Shown: piece after piece, positions 1 through 8,394 of the stretch
Layout: each line of letters opens with the position of its first letter
Position numbering within the stretch: position 1 is the stretch's first letter
Assembly (NCBI GenBank): GCA_963820375.1
Contig: CAWFZX010000019.1
Span: 314,875 to 378,874, forward strand
DNA: 64,000 nt
Origin: AWTP1-13 sp963820375
Lineage (GTDB): Bacteria > Pseudomonadota > Alphaproteobacteria > Rhizobiales > Hyphomicrobiaceae
Direction of reading: 5' to 3'
The notes under the pieces: model-generated
What the model was told of the DNA's origin: nothing
Seen by the model: only the letters and a program-made list of their open reading frames with translations
The model's database searches: none
Position numbers and translations under genes: made by a program

Positions 1-1
1 C

Positions 2-253
2 GCGAGCCTGCCGGGCGATCCCACCGGCAACGGCTTCGAGCCCGGCTATATCGGCCGCACCGCCGATCTTGCCCGCCGCGAGGCAGACCACGATCGCCAC
101 GGCCACTTCATTGGCTTTGCCTTCGATGTCGTTCTCGTCCTGCGCCTGGCGCAAGAGACGATGCAGCGCGACATCGAGCAGGATCTGATCGAGTCCTACC
201 GACCGGTGTTGAACGAACTACTCCGCGGCTACCAGGGGAATGGCGCCAGCTGA
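2..253 (+). CDS. C-terminal part of a GIY-YIG-like protein (cut by window edge)
   Basis: An open frame enters from the left edge and ends at a TGA, giving 83 residues. The stretch 'YIGRTADLARRE..H' resembles the central part of a GIY-YIG nuclease domain, and 'IEQDLIESYRPVLNE' resembles the conserved Glu helix and the 'P.LN' end of that fold. The first half of the domain, with the GIY motif, lies outside the window, so the assignment is an inference from partial motifs. Its last 36 bases overlap the 3' end of the convergent ccrM gene. Confidence 0.45.
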   Translation, partial: ASLPGDPTGNGFEPGYIGRTADLARREADHDRHGHFIGFAFDVVLVLRLAQETMQRDIEQDLIESYRPVLNELLRGYQGNGAS

Positions 254-1351
254 CAATCCGAGCTGGCGACGTGCCTCTTCGCGCAAGGCGTCGATCGGTT
301 TCTTGCCGCCCTCCACCTCATAGTGCCAATAGGTCCAGCCGTTGCAGGCGGCTTTGCCTTGCAGCTGCGCGCCGAGGCGGTGGATGGATCCCTGCCGGCC
401 GGCGACGGCCAGCGTACCGTCGGCCTTCACTTGCGCGCTGACGCCGCCACGCTCGTCGGTCAAGGTTACTCCCGGTTCCAGAATGCCCAGTTCAATGATG
501 GTCCCGAAGGCGACACGCGGCTCCAGGCGCTTGGGCCGGCTGGTCTCCAGCACGGAGGGCGCATGCGGGCGCACCTTGCCAATGCGATCGAGCGCCGCGG
601 CGGCATAGGCGGGATTGCGCTCGATCCCGAGCCAGCGCCGGCCCACGCGTCGCGCCACCGCCCCGGTCGTGCCCGTGCCGAAGAACGGGTCAAGCACGAG
701 ATCGCCGGGATTGGTGGAGGCCAGCAACAGGCGGTGCAGCAACGCCTCGGGCTTCTGCGTCGGGTGCACCTTGCGACCGGCGGCGTCTTTCAGACGCTCG
801 GGGCCGGAGCAGATGGGAAACAGCCAATCTGACCGCATTTGCAGATCATCGTTGAGCGCCTTCATGGCCTCGTAGTTGAAGGTCGCGCGCGATTTGGCAT
901 CGCGCGCGGCCCAGATCAGCGTCTCATGCGCATTGGTGAAGCGCCGGCCGCGAAAGTTCGGCATCGGATTGGTCTTGCGCCAGATGATGTCGTTTTGGAT
1001 CCAGAAGCCCAGGTCCTGCAGCACCGCGCCGACACGGAAAATATTGTGGTAGGAGCCGATCACCCAAATGGCGCCGTCCGGCTTCAAGGCGCGCCGGCAC
1101 TCGGCAAGCCAAGCGCGCGAGAAGCGATCGTAGTCGGCAAACGAGGCAAACTTGTCCCAGTCCTCGTCCACGCCGTCGACCAGCGTGTCGTTCGGGCGCC
1201 GCAGGTCGCGTTCGAGCTGGAGGTTATAAGGCGGATCGGCGAAGACGAGGTCGACGCTCGCGGAGGGCAGCTGGGCGAGGACTTCCAGGCAGTCCCCGAC
1301 CAGGACACGATCCTGAAAAGGCGCCCCCGGGGTAGGCTGACGCATGGACAT
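218..1351 (-). CDS. ccrM: CcrM-type adenine-N6 DNA methyltransferase (GANTC)
   Basis: A beta-class methyltransferase expected to methylate adenine in GANTC and act as a cell-cycle epigenetic regulator in alphaproteobacteria. The catalytic motif DPPY sits near residue 40 and the SAM-binding 'DPFFGTGTTG' near residue 220. The last ~90 residues form the RAMA-type DNA-recognition domain that distinguishes CcrM from other methylases ('FGTIIELGILEPG', 'GWTYWHYE'). No restriction enzyme is beside it, as expected for a solitary CcrM. The frame is open from a GTG at 1369, but ATG at 1351 has an AAGAG upstream at usable spacing; ATG at 1345 is a third option. Length about 377 residues, slightly longer than Caulobacter CcrM (about 358). 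Confidence 0.93.
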   Translation of the reverse strand: MSMRQPTPGAPFQDRVLVGDCLEVLAQLPSASVDLVFADPPYNLQLERDLRRPNDTLVDGVDEDWDKFASFADYDRFSRAWLAECRRALKPDGAIWVIGSYHNIFRVGAVLQDLGFWIQNDIIWRKTNPMPNFRGRRFTNAHETLIWAARDAKSRATFNYEAMKALNDDLQMRSDWLFPICSGPERLKDAAGRKVHPTQKPEALLHRLLLASTNPGDLVLDPFFGTGTTGAVARRVGRRWLGIERNPAYAAAALDRIGKVRPHAPSVLETSRPKRLEPRVAFGTIIELGILEPGVTLTDERGGVSAQVKADGTLAVAGRQGSIHRLGAQLQGKAACNGWTYWHYEVEGGKKPIDALREEARRQLGLSAGAIPLVAAE

Positions 1352-1464
1352 GGACGCAAACTCTTGCACTGAGGAGACACCGGCCGCTGCCGCGGCCGCT
1401 GGCCAAGCTTAGCACGTCCAGACGGGACGGGTTGCCGAGCAAACCTGGGCCCCGCGCCGCCCGT

Positions 1465-1932
1465 TCATTTGCTCTGCGGGGCGGCGAAGGGCGTGCTGGT
1501 CGCCGGGCCCTCGCCCCACACCAGAATGGTTGCCTGCTCGTCCTTGGCCCCGTCGAAGTGCACGCCCTTGGCGAAGTGGGTGACCGAGCTCCCGGCCGGT
1601 AACGGCACCGTCGCGTTCGGATCAAAGGTCGACCCGGCGCCCACCCACCAGGTGCCCGACACCACCAGAAAGTATCGGTCGTTGGGATGGAAGTGCGGAC
1701 GGCTCATGTGGCCCGGCAGCCATTGCAATAACACGGCGTAGGGGCCGGGCTTGCTGGGATCGCCCTGCAGGATGGCGCTGCGATTGCCGGCGCGGGGATT
1801 GTCATTCCACTTGATCTGATCGGGAAGCTGAAAGGCGATCACAGCCGGATCCAGCGTCGGCGGCTGCGCCAGGGCTGCGGTCGAAAAGGCCAGGGCCAGT
1901 GCGCCGGCCAACAAAGGCTGCGAGCGTGACAT
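1465..1932 (-). CDS. Exported cupin-fold protein
   Basis: A 155-residue protein. The start at 1932 is chosen because 'AAGGAGA' lies just upstream and residues 1-22 (MSRSQPLL...ALAQ) form a signal peptide; the frame is open to 2049 but the upstream part looks non-coding. The mature part is a single cupin barrel with 'PHFHPNDRYFLVVSGTWWVG' as the first metal-binding motif and a later 'H..K..HF.G' as the second. The family includes periplasmic sugar- or metal-binding cupins of unknown substrate. It stands alone between ccrM and lysA. Confidence 0.8.
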   Translation of the reverse strand: MSRSQPLLAGALALAFSTAALAQPPTLDPAVIAFQLPDQIKWNDNPRAGNRSAILQGDPSKPGPYAVLLQWLPGHMSRPHFHPNDRYFLVVSGTWWVGAGSTFDPNATVPLPAGSSVTHFAKGVHFDGAKDEQATILVWGEGPATSTPFAAPQSK

Positions 1933-2052
1933 GAGCGTCTCCTTGGGTTTCCTCGCGCCGTACGGCGCCGCGATGAGCCTCCTGCCCAGGCCCGCAGAAA
2001 ACAACGGCCGCGGCGGCGCAGCTGCTCTGCGCACGCTGCTGGGGCACAAAAT

Positions 2053-3321
2053 TTATCGCAGCCAATCGGGCAGGCGGTCCTGGCCGATCAGCGCCTCGTA
2101 ACTCTGGCGCGGACGCACGACGGCGTAGTCTTGAGCGTTAACGAGCACCTCGGGAACCAGCAGTCGCGTGTTGTAGGTTGAGGACATCGCCGCCCCGTAG
2201 GCGCCGGCCGTCATGAAGGCGACGAGGTCGCCGGCCGCCAGCGGCGGCAGGGTGCGGTCGCGGGCAAGGTAATCGCCGGTCTCGCAGACGGGTCCAACCA
2301 CGTCCTGGAGCAGGGGCTCGCTGGCATGCAGGGCTTGCCGTATCGGCCAGATCTCATGGTGGGCCTCATAGAGCGTGGGCCGGATCAGGTCGTTCATGGC
2401 GGCATCGACGATGGTGAAGGCTCGGTCGCGGCCGCGCTTGGCATAGATCACCCGGGACACCAGCACGCCAGCATTGGCGGCAATCACCCGCCCCGGCTCC
2501 AGATAGAGCTTGAGGCCAAGGTCGCCCAACAGCTCGCGGACGATTTGCGCGTAGTCCTGCGGCGACGGCGGCAGCGCGTCGCCGGCGCGGTAAGGCACGC
2601 CAAGGCCGCCGCCGAGGTCGAGGTGGGCGATGCGGTGTCCGTCATGGCGCAACGTCGCGGTGAGCTCGCGCAGCAAGCTGAAAGCATCGCGAAAAGGTTT
2701 GTGATCGGTAATCTGGCTGCCGATATGCATGTGAATGCCGGCAATCTCGATGCCGGGCAGGTTTGCTGCCGCGGCGTAAAGCCGGGGTGCATCCTGGTAG
2801 GGAACGCCAAACTTGTTCTCGGCCTTGCCGGTGGCGATCTTGGCGTGTGTCTTGGCATCGACGTCCGGGTTGACGCGGAAGGCAATGCGCGCTTGCAAGC
2901 CAAGACTGGCGGCGATTTCACTCAACAGCAACAGTTCTGGTTCGGATTCGACGTTGAAGCCCAGGATGCCTTCACGCAGCGCGTAGGCCATCTCCTCGCG
3001 GGTCTTGCCAACGCCGGCAAAAATGATCTTGTCGGCGGCAACGCCGGCGGCACGCGCGCGCCGCAGCTCCCCCTCCGACACCACATCCATGCCGGCGCCG
3101 AGCCGGGCCAGGGTGGCGATCACGGCCTGGTTGGAATTTGCTTTGATGGCATAGCAAATGAGCGCCTCGAGGCCGGCAAAGGCCTCCGCAAAGACGCGGT
3201 AATGCCGCGCCAAGGTCGCCGTCGAATAACAATAAAACGGGGTGCCGACCTCGTCGGCAAGACGCGCCAGGCTCACATCCTCGGCGTGGAGGACACCGCC
3301 AACGTACCGGAAATGATGCAT
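2053..3321 (-). CDS. lysA: Diaminopimelate decarboxylase
   Basis: The last step of lysine synthesis: meso-diaminopimelate to L-lysine plus CO2, PLP-dependent, cytoplasmic. The 422-residue protein is a fold-type III decarboxylase. The PLP lysine is in 'CYAIKANSN' (about residue 60), 'HMHIGSQI' and the glycine-rich 'DLGGGLGVPY' bind phosphate, and 'GPVCETGDYLA' carries the active-site Cys of the partner subunit. The start at 3321 (MHHFRYVGG) matches the family N-terminus; the longer open frame to 3438 runs into lptM-like. The argH-lptM-lysA order is conserved in many proteobacteria. Confidence 0.96.
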   Translation of the reverse strand: MHHFRYVGGVLHAEDVSLARLADEVGTPFYCYSTATLARHYRVFAEAFAGLEALICYAIKANSNQAVIATLARLGAGMDVVSEGELRRARAAGVAADKIIFAGVGKTREEMAYALREGILGFNVESEPELLLLSEIAASLGLQARIAFRVNPDVDAKTHAKIATGKAENKFGVPYQDAPRLYAAAANLPGIEIAGIHMHIGSQITDHKPFRDAFSLLRELTATLRHDGHRIAHLDLGGGLGVPYRAGDALPPSPQDYAQIVRELLGDLGLKLYLEPGRVIAANAGVLVSRVIYAKRGRDRAFTIVDAAMNDLIRPTLYEAHHEIWPIRQALHASEPLLQDVVGPVCETGDYLARDRTLPPLAAGDLVAFMTAGAYGAAMSSTYNTRLLVPEVLVNAQDYAVVRPRQSYEALIGQDRLPDWLR

Positions 3322-3331
3322 GCGGTGCTCG

Positions 3332-3517
3332 TCAGCGGAGCAAGGGATCCAGGACCGAGGGCTTGTGCGGGGCGGGCTTGCCCGCAGCGGCATCCCCGCT
3401 TTCCGATTGGACGCTCGGAGGTTTCTCGAGCGAGCCACGCACGCCGCATGCGCACAGGGCCAGGACGCCGCCGAGGGCGAGCGCCATCACCATGCCTCTG
3501 TGTAGCCGACCCTGCAT
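3332..3517 (-). CDS. lptM: Small lipoprotein, LptM (YifL)-like
   Basis: A 61-residue protein with a hydrophobic signal (MVMALALGGVLALCACG) and a lipobox-like 'LCAC', followed by a low-complexity, Pro/Ser-rich tail ('GSLEKPP', 'KPAPHKPS'). LptM lipoproteins assist maturation of the LptD-LptE outer-membrane translocon. Assignment rests on size, lipobox, the short 'CG.RG.L..PP' motif and position between argH and lysA, where lptM usually sits. A GTG/ATG alternative start (MVMAL) at residue 9 is possible. Confidence 0.75.
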   Translation of the reverse strand: MQGRLHRGMVMALALGGVLALCACGVRGSLEKPPSVQSESGDAAAGKPAPHKPSVLDPLLR

Positions 3518-3593
3518 GCAGCCGCTCGCTTCAAATCCGCAGCGCCAAAAGGCCCGGAAAGAACCGCTGTTCCGGAGCCGCGACAGTTGGTTT

Positions 3594-5003
3594 CTAGCCC
3601 TTTCCCGCCGGCCTTTCCAATCGCTTTATCCAGCTTCGCGCCATTTTGCGGACATTCTGTGGCGCCGTTCCCCCATAGCTCGTGCGGCTGCGCAGGGAAT
3701 TTCGCACCGACAGCACGGAAAAGACGGCCTCGGTGATGCCAGGATGCATCTCCTGCATCACTTCCAGGGGCAGCTTGTCGAGCGACACCCCGCTCGACTC
3801 GGCGGCCGCGACGATGCGTCCGGTGATGTGGTGCGCGTCACGAAAGGGCAGATTGAGGTTCCCGACCAGCCAATCGGCCAGGTCGGTGGCGGTGGAATAG
3901 CCGGCCGCCGCCGCCGCCAGCATGGCCGCCGCCTCGGGCTTGAGATCCTCGGTCATGCCGGTCATGGCCAGAATGGCAAGCCGCAAACTTGCCAGTGCGT
4001 CGAAGGCCACTTCCTTGTCTTCCTGCATGTCCTTGGCATAGGCGAGCGGCAGGCCTTTCATGACCAGCACCAGCGCTTGAAAGGCTGCAGCGATCCGCCC
4101 GACCTTGGCGCGCACCAGCTCGGCCGCGTCGGGATTGCGCTTTTGCGGCATGATGGAAGAGCCGGTTGTGAAGCGGTCCGAGAGCCGCACGAAACCGAAC
4201 TGTGGCGTCATCCACAGCACGATCTCTTCAGCGAAGCGGGAGAGGTGGACGGCGGTGATTGCCGCCGCCGACAGCGTCTCGAGCACGAAGTCGCGATCGG
4301 AGACGGCATCCAGCGAGTTGGCCGCCGGGCGATCAAAGCCGAGCGCCTCGGCCGTCATGTGCCGATCGATGGGAAACGAGGTACCGGCGAGGGCGGCCGC
4401 CCCCAGTGGGGATTCATTGAGCCGGGCACGCGCGTCGCGCAAGCGCCCACGATCGCGCCTCAGCATTTCGACATAAGCCAAGAGGTGGTGGCCGAAGGTC
4501 ACGGGCTGCGCCGGCTGCAAATGTGTAAAGCCCGGCATTGCCAGCTCGGCGTGTTCCTCGGCCTTGCGCGCCAGCGCGAGCTGGAGGTCCGCCAGCGCGG
4601 CGTCGGCGGCGTCGATCCAATCGCGCACATAGAGCCGGAAGTCGGTGGCGACCTGATCGTTGCGCGAGCGGGCCGTGTGCAGCCGCCCCGCCGCCGGCCC
4701 GATCAGCTGGCGCAAGCGCTCCTCGACATGCATATGAATGTCTTCCAGATCCCGCGAATACGCGTAGCCGCCAGCTTCGATTTCGGCCAGCACACGGTCG
4801 AGCCCCGCCACGATCTTGCGGGCGTCCTCCTTGGTGATAATGCCCTGGGCGGCGAGCATGGTCGCATGCGCCTTCGAGGCGCGCACATCGAAGGGAGCCA
4901 ATACCTTGTCGAAGTCGATGGAGGTGTTTATCTCAGCCATGATTTCGGCCGGTGACATCGCGAAGCGGCCACCCCACATCTTGTTGGCAGGTTTATCGGT
5001 CAC
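3594..5003 (-). CDS. argH: Argininosuccinate lyase
   Basis: Final step of arginine synthesis: argininosuccinate to arginine and fumarate; cytoplasmic homotetramer of the fumarase/aspartase superfamily. The 469-residue protein has the superfamily signature 'GSSIMPQKRNPD' near residue 285, 'TARSRNDQV' near residue 110, and 'HLQPAQPVTFGHHL' near 160, the three conserved regions that build the composite active site. Its start is only 3 bases from the end of the shared intergenic region with the divergent tlpA-like gene. Confidence 0.97.
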   Translation of the reverse strand: MTDKPANKMWGGRFAMSPAEIMAEINTSIDFDKVLAPFDVRASKAHATMLAAQGIITKEDARKIVAGLDRVLAEIEAGGYAYSRDLEDIHMHVEERLRQLIGPAAGRLHTARSRNDQVATDFRLYVRDWIDAADAALADLQLALARKAEEHAELAMPGFTHLQPAQPVTFGHHLLAYVEMLRRDRGRLRDARARLNESPLGAAALAGTSFPIDRHMTAEALGFDRPAANSLDAVSDRDFVLETLSAAAITAVHLSRFAEEIVLWMTPQFGFVRLSDRFTTGSSIMPQKRNPDAAELVRAKVGRIAAAFQALVLVMKGLPLAYAKDMQEDKEVAFDALASLRLAILAMTGMTEDLKPEAAAMLAAAAAGYSTATDLADWLVGNLNLPFRDAHHITGRIVAAAESSGVSLDKLPLEVMQEMHPGITEAVFSVLSVRNSLRSRTSYGGTAPQNVRKMARSWIKRLERPAGKG

Positions 5004-5048
5004 GGGATGTCGGCCTTAAGCTGGAGCGGCATCGGGAGCCTCAGGAAA

Positions 5049-5723
5049 ATGACAAACAGCCGGGGGTTTCGCGCAAAGGTTGCAGCGCCCCCCACCGCCT
5101 GGCTGGCGGCGATCCTGGCCGCCTGCGCCGGTTTCGCAGCGGTATACGTGACGCTCGGCCGTTCTGACAACGCCGCTCGAGCGCCCATGTCGGCGCCGGC
5201 GCAAGCTGCCGGGGCGCCCGCCGATGATTTGCCGGCCGCCGCTGCGGGCCCCAGCAGCCTCAGCCAGGGCCAGATGGCCGCCTTTGTCTTCCGCAAGGAA
5301 CCCGAGACGCTGCCCGAGATCAAATTCCAAGATGCCGACGGCCAGGAGCGCACGCTGGCCGATTGGCGCGGCAAGGTGGTGCTTCTCAATCTTTGGGCGA
5401 CCTGGTGTCTGCCCTGTCGCAAGGAAATGCCAGCCCTTGATCGCTTGCAATCCACGCTGGGCTCGGAGCAATTCCAGGTGGTGGCAATCAGCGTCGATCG
5501 CACCGGGCTGCCGGGTGCCAAGAAGTTCCTCGAGGAAACCAAAACGCCGAACCTTGCGGTCTATGCCGATCCGACGGCGCGCTTGGCCTCGACGCTGCGC
5601 GCCGCCGGCCTGCCGGCCACCCTGCTGATCGACAAAGAGGGCCGCGAGATCGGCCGTCTGCTCGGCCCCGCCGAATGGGACGGTGACGCGGCCAAGCGCC
5701 TGATCCAATCAGCCATGCGCTAG
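5049..5723 (+). CDS. Membrane-anchored TlpA/ResA-type thioredoxin
   Basis: A periplasmic thiol-disulfide oxidoreductase anchored by one N-terminal membrane helix (about residues 14-34). The AhpC/TSA-type thioredoxin fold starts near residue 85 and the active site is 'WCLPC' (Cys120 and Cys123 from this start). TlpA-family proteins keep cysteines reduced, mainly for cytochrome c or oxidase assembly. Start at ATG 5049 is preferred over 5007 because it places the membrane helix near the N-terminus. Divergent from argH, an arrangement common in alphaproteobacteria. Exact substrate not inferable. Confidence 0.85.
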   Translation: MTNSRGFRAKVAAPPTAWLAAILAACAGFAAVYVTLGRSDNAARAPMSAPAQAAGAPADDLPAAAAGPSSLSQGQMAAFVFRKEPETLPEIKFQDADGQERTLADWRGKVVLLNLWATWCLPCRKEMPALDRLQSTLGSEQFQVVAISVDRTGLPGAKKFLEETKTPNLAVYADPTARLASTLRAAGLPATLLIDKEGREIGRLLGPAEWDGDAAKRLIQSAMR

Positions 5724-5760
5724 CGGCTTGGCCCGTGGCGTCGGCGCCGCCGCAAAACCA

Positions 5761-6594
5761 TCAGGGATAAAACACCGGCTGCTCGCTTTCCGAGTCTGCT
5801 TGCAGCAGGCCGCCAACAATGGCGCGGGCCAGCTGTTCGGCCATGCAGCGGTGGCCCCGATCATTGAGGTGCAGATTGTCGGAGGACAGATAAAAGGTAT
5901 CGCCGCGATCGCGCTGCAGCTCGCGCATGGCTTCAAAGCGGTCGACCAGAAGCACGCGCGATTCACGCGCCACCTCGGCGATGGCTCCCACCACGCGCTC
6001 GTAGTATTCATCCTTGGTCAGCGCGGCACCATATTGCGGATCGATCAGCACCACATCGATGCGGCTTTCCGCCAGCCAGGCCAAGGCTTTTTTCAGGCAC
6101 GCCTTGAAGCTTTCGATGCTGACGTGGCGGATCGCATCGTTGGTGCCCACCTGCCAGACCACGAGATCGGGCTTGGTCTCCTCGATTTCGCGTTTCATGC
6201 GGTCGGCGGCGCCTTCGGCCACTTCGCCCGACAAGCCGCGGCCCACGACATCGAAGTTCATGCCCTTGAGGGAGCCCTCCAACGTCGTTTCCAGGTTGGC
6301 GACATAGGTCGCCGCCGGCGACGAGGCGCCGACGCCGACCGTGGACGACGACCCGATCGCCAACACCTTGACGTTCTTGTTGGCGCGCACGGCGCGACCG
6401 AGCGCCTTCAGGGGCCGGCGAAACATCTCGCCGACGATGCGTTTGGAGCGGCATTCCGGCGACAAGGTCGGCGGCACAGACGGCAACACCGGTACCGCCA
6501 CGATCGGCCCGAGCGCCAATTCCTGCGCACTCGCTGCTGCGGGCGCGCACGCCAACATGCTCGCGATCGCCCACGGCAAGAAACGGATTATCAT
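5761..6594 (-). CDS. Exported SGNH/GDSL-family hydrolase
   Basis: 277 residues with a signal peptide (MIIRFLPWAIASML...ASAQ). Block I is 'AIGSSSTVGVG' (catalytic Ser), block III 'WQVGTNDA' (oxyanion Asn), and block V 'DNLHLNDRG' (catalytic Asp and His), so the SGNH catalytic set is complete. These enzymes are esterases or lipases, often acting on acetylated polysaccharides or peptidoglycan in the periplasm. Convergent with the tlpA-like gene; its start faces dapD across about 140 bp that must carry both promoters. Confidence 0.82.
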   Translation of the reverse strand: MIIRFLPWAIASMLACAPAAASAQELALGPIVAVPVLPSVPPTLSPECRSKRIVGEMFRRPLKALGRAVRANKNVKVLAIGSSSTVGVGASSPAATYVANLETTLEGSLKGMNFDVVGRGLSGEVAEGAADRMKREIEETKPDLVVWQVGTNDAIRHVSIESFKACLKKALAWLAESRIDVVLIDPQYGAALTKDEYYERVVGAIAEVARESRVLLVDRFEAMRELQRDRGDTFYLSSDNLHLNDRGHRCMAEQLARAIVGGLLQADSESEQPVFYP

Positions 6595-6735
6595 GAAGCC
6601 CGCAGCCCCTTCTGATGGTCAAAATCTAGGCCAGGACTGCGTGCTGGTAAAGCAGCCTGTGCATAAATCTGAACTCGGGGGGCGCTTCTTCGATTCGATT
6701 GACAGGGGTGGGCGCTCCGCGCCAGAACGCTAACC

Positions 6736-7578
6736 ATGTCAGACATTGAGCTGCAATCGATCATCGAGAAGGCCTGGGACGAGCGCGAGGCGATCAGCCC
6801 CAACACGCGTGGCGAGCAACGTGACGCCGTCGAGACGGCCCTCGATCTGCTCGACCGCGGCGAAGCCCGCGTAGCGCGCAAGCAGGATGGAGCTTGGATT
6901 GTAAATCAATGGCTTAAGAAAGCGGTCCTGCTCTCGTTTCGCCTCTATGACATGAGCCTCATTACGGGCGCACCGGGTGGCGCCAGCTGGTGGGACAAAG
7001 TGCCCTCCAAGTTTGCCGGCCTGAGCGCGGACGCCTTTCGCCAGGCGGGCTTTCGCGCCGTCCCCGGCTCGGTGGTGCGACGCTCAGCCTACATCGCGCC
7101 GGGCGTGATTCTGATGCCGTCCTTCGTCAATCTCGGGGCCTATGTCGACAGCGGCACGATGGTCGATACCTGGGCGACGGTCGGCTCCTGCGCCCAGATC
7201 GGCAAGAATGTCCACCTCTCCGGCGGCGTCGGCATCGGCGGCGTGCTGGAGCCGCTGCAGGCCAATCCAACCATCATCGAGGATAACTGCTTCATTGGGG
7301 CGCGCTCGGAGGTGGTGGAGGGCGTGATCGTGGGCGAGGGCGCGGTGCTGGCCATGGGGACATTCATCGGCGCTTCAACCAAGGTCGTCGATCGCGCCAC
7401 CGGCAAAGTGCATGTCGGCCGCGTGCCGCCCTATGCGGTGGTCGTTTCTGGCAGCATCCCCGGCAAGGCCTACGCCAACGGCGAGCCGAGCCCCAGCCTT
7501 TATTGCGCGGTGATCGTTAAGACCGTGGACGAACAGACGCGGGCCAAAACCAGCATCAACGAGCTACTGCGCGATTGA
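6736..7578 (+). CDS. dapD: Tetrahydrodipicolinate N-succinyltransferase
   Basis: Transfers succinyl from succinyl-CoA to tetrahydrodipicolinate in the succinylase branch of meso-DAP/lysine synthesis. The 280-residue length fits the family. The C-terminal two-thirds is a left-handed beta-helix of hexapeptide repeats ('AYVDSGTMVDTWATVGS', 'IGKNVHLSGGVGIGG'), the trimeric acyltransferase fold. The product supplies DAP both to MurE (26.6 kb) and to LysA (2 kb) in this window. A dapE gene, which often follows, is not here. Confidence 0.95.
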   Translation: MSDIELQSIIEKAWDEREAISPNTRGEQRDAVETALDLLDRGEARVARKQDGAWIVNQWLKKAVLLSFRLYDMSLITGAPGGASWWDKVPSKFAGLSADAFRQAGFRAVPGSVVRRSAYIAPGVILMPSFVNLGAYVDSGTMVDTWATVGSCAQIGKNVHLSGGVGIGGVLEPLQANPTIIEDNCFIGARSEVVEGVIVGEGAVLAMGTFIGASTKVVDRATGKVHVGRVPPYAVVVSGSIPGKAYANGEPSPSLYCAVIVKTVDEQTRAKTSINELLRD

Positions 7579-7594
7579 ATGCCGCAGGTGGCCA

Positions 7595-8368
7595 ATGCGC
7601 AACTTCCGCTCCCTCGACGCCGACAAGGTCATCGAGACCATCGCCGCACTGCAGCGGCGGATTGAGGAGCGCTTCCCGAGTGCGGGACTGCGCGGCGTCT
7701 GTGGCGAGCTCTTGACCATCGCTCGGGAGAGCTCACAGCGGGCCCAGGCCATCGGCCGGACCAACACGCCGCTGCGGCTGCTGGTGTTTGCCTTTCTGGT
7801 CGGCAGCTTGTGGCTGCTCGCCTGGATTTTATCGCTGATCGACTTCACGCGCACGGGTGCCGATAGCGTCTACAGTGTGCTGCAAGGCATCGAGGCAGCG
7901 GCCAACCTGACCGTGCTGATGGGTGCGGCACTGTTCTTTCTGTTTCGCATCGAGGAGCGCGTCAAGCGACGGCGTGCCTTGCGGGCACTGCATGAACTGC
8001 GCTCCATCGTCCATGTCATCGATATGCATCAGCTCACCAAGGATCCGAGTGGCTCGGTGCGTATCGGCGGCAGCACGCTGTCATCGCCGTCGCGCACGCT
8101 GAGCCGTTTCGAACTGAGCCGCTATCTCGACTACTGCTCGGAGATGCTCTCACTCACGGCGAAGGTTGCCGTCCTTTATGCGCAGAGCTTCCCCGATACC
8201 GAGGTCACGGAAGCCGTCAGCGATATCGAGCGCATCGCCGCCGGCCTGTCGCAGAAGATTTGGCAGAAGATCATGATCCTGCAGTCGGCTGGCATCGAGG
8301 CGACCAGAACGCCGACGCCCGCCGCCACCGCGCCGCCGCTGGCGGCGCCACCGCACGCCGCAAGCTAG
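7595..8368 (+). CDS. Conserved-looking membrane protein of unknown function
   Basis: 257 residues starting 16 bp after dapD behind an AGGTGG ribosome site, so probably co-transcribed with it. Two hydrophobic helices are visible, about residues 55-80 ('LLVFAFLVGSLWLLAWIL') and 95-115 ('ANLTVLMGAALFFLF'). They are followed by a basic, helical cytoplasmic part (about residues 120-240) that could be a coiled coil, and a Pro/Ala-rich tail. I do not recognise a named family. Confidence 0.7.
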   Translation: MRNFRSLDADKVIETIAALQRRIEERFPSAGLRGVCGELLTIARESSQRAQAIGRTNTPLRLLVFAFLVGSLWLLAWILSLIDFTRTGADSVYSVLQGIEAAANLTVLMGAALFFLFRIEERVKRRRALRALHELRSIVHVIDMHQLTKDPSGSVRIGGSTLSSPSRTLSRFELSRYLDYCSEMLSLTAKVAVLYAQSFPDTEVTEAVSDIERIAAGLSQKIWQKIMILQSAGIEATRTPTPAATAPPLAAPPHAAS

Positions 8369-8394
8369 TCGTCGCTACTCCGGCAGCCAATGCC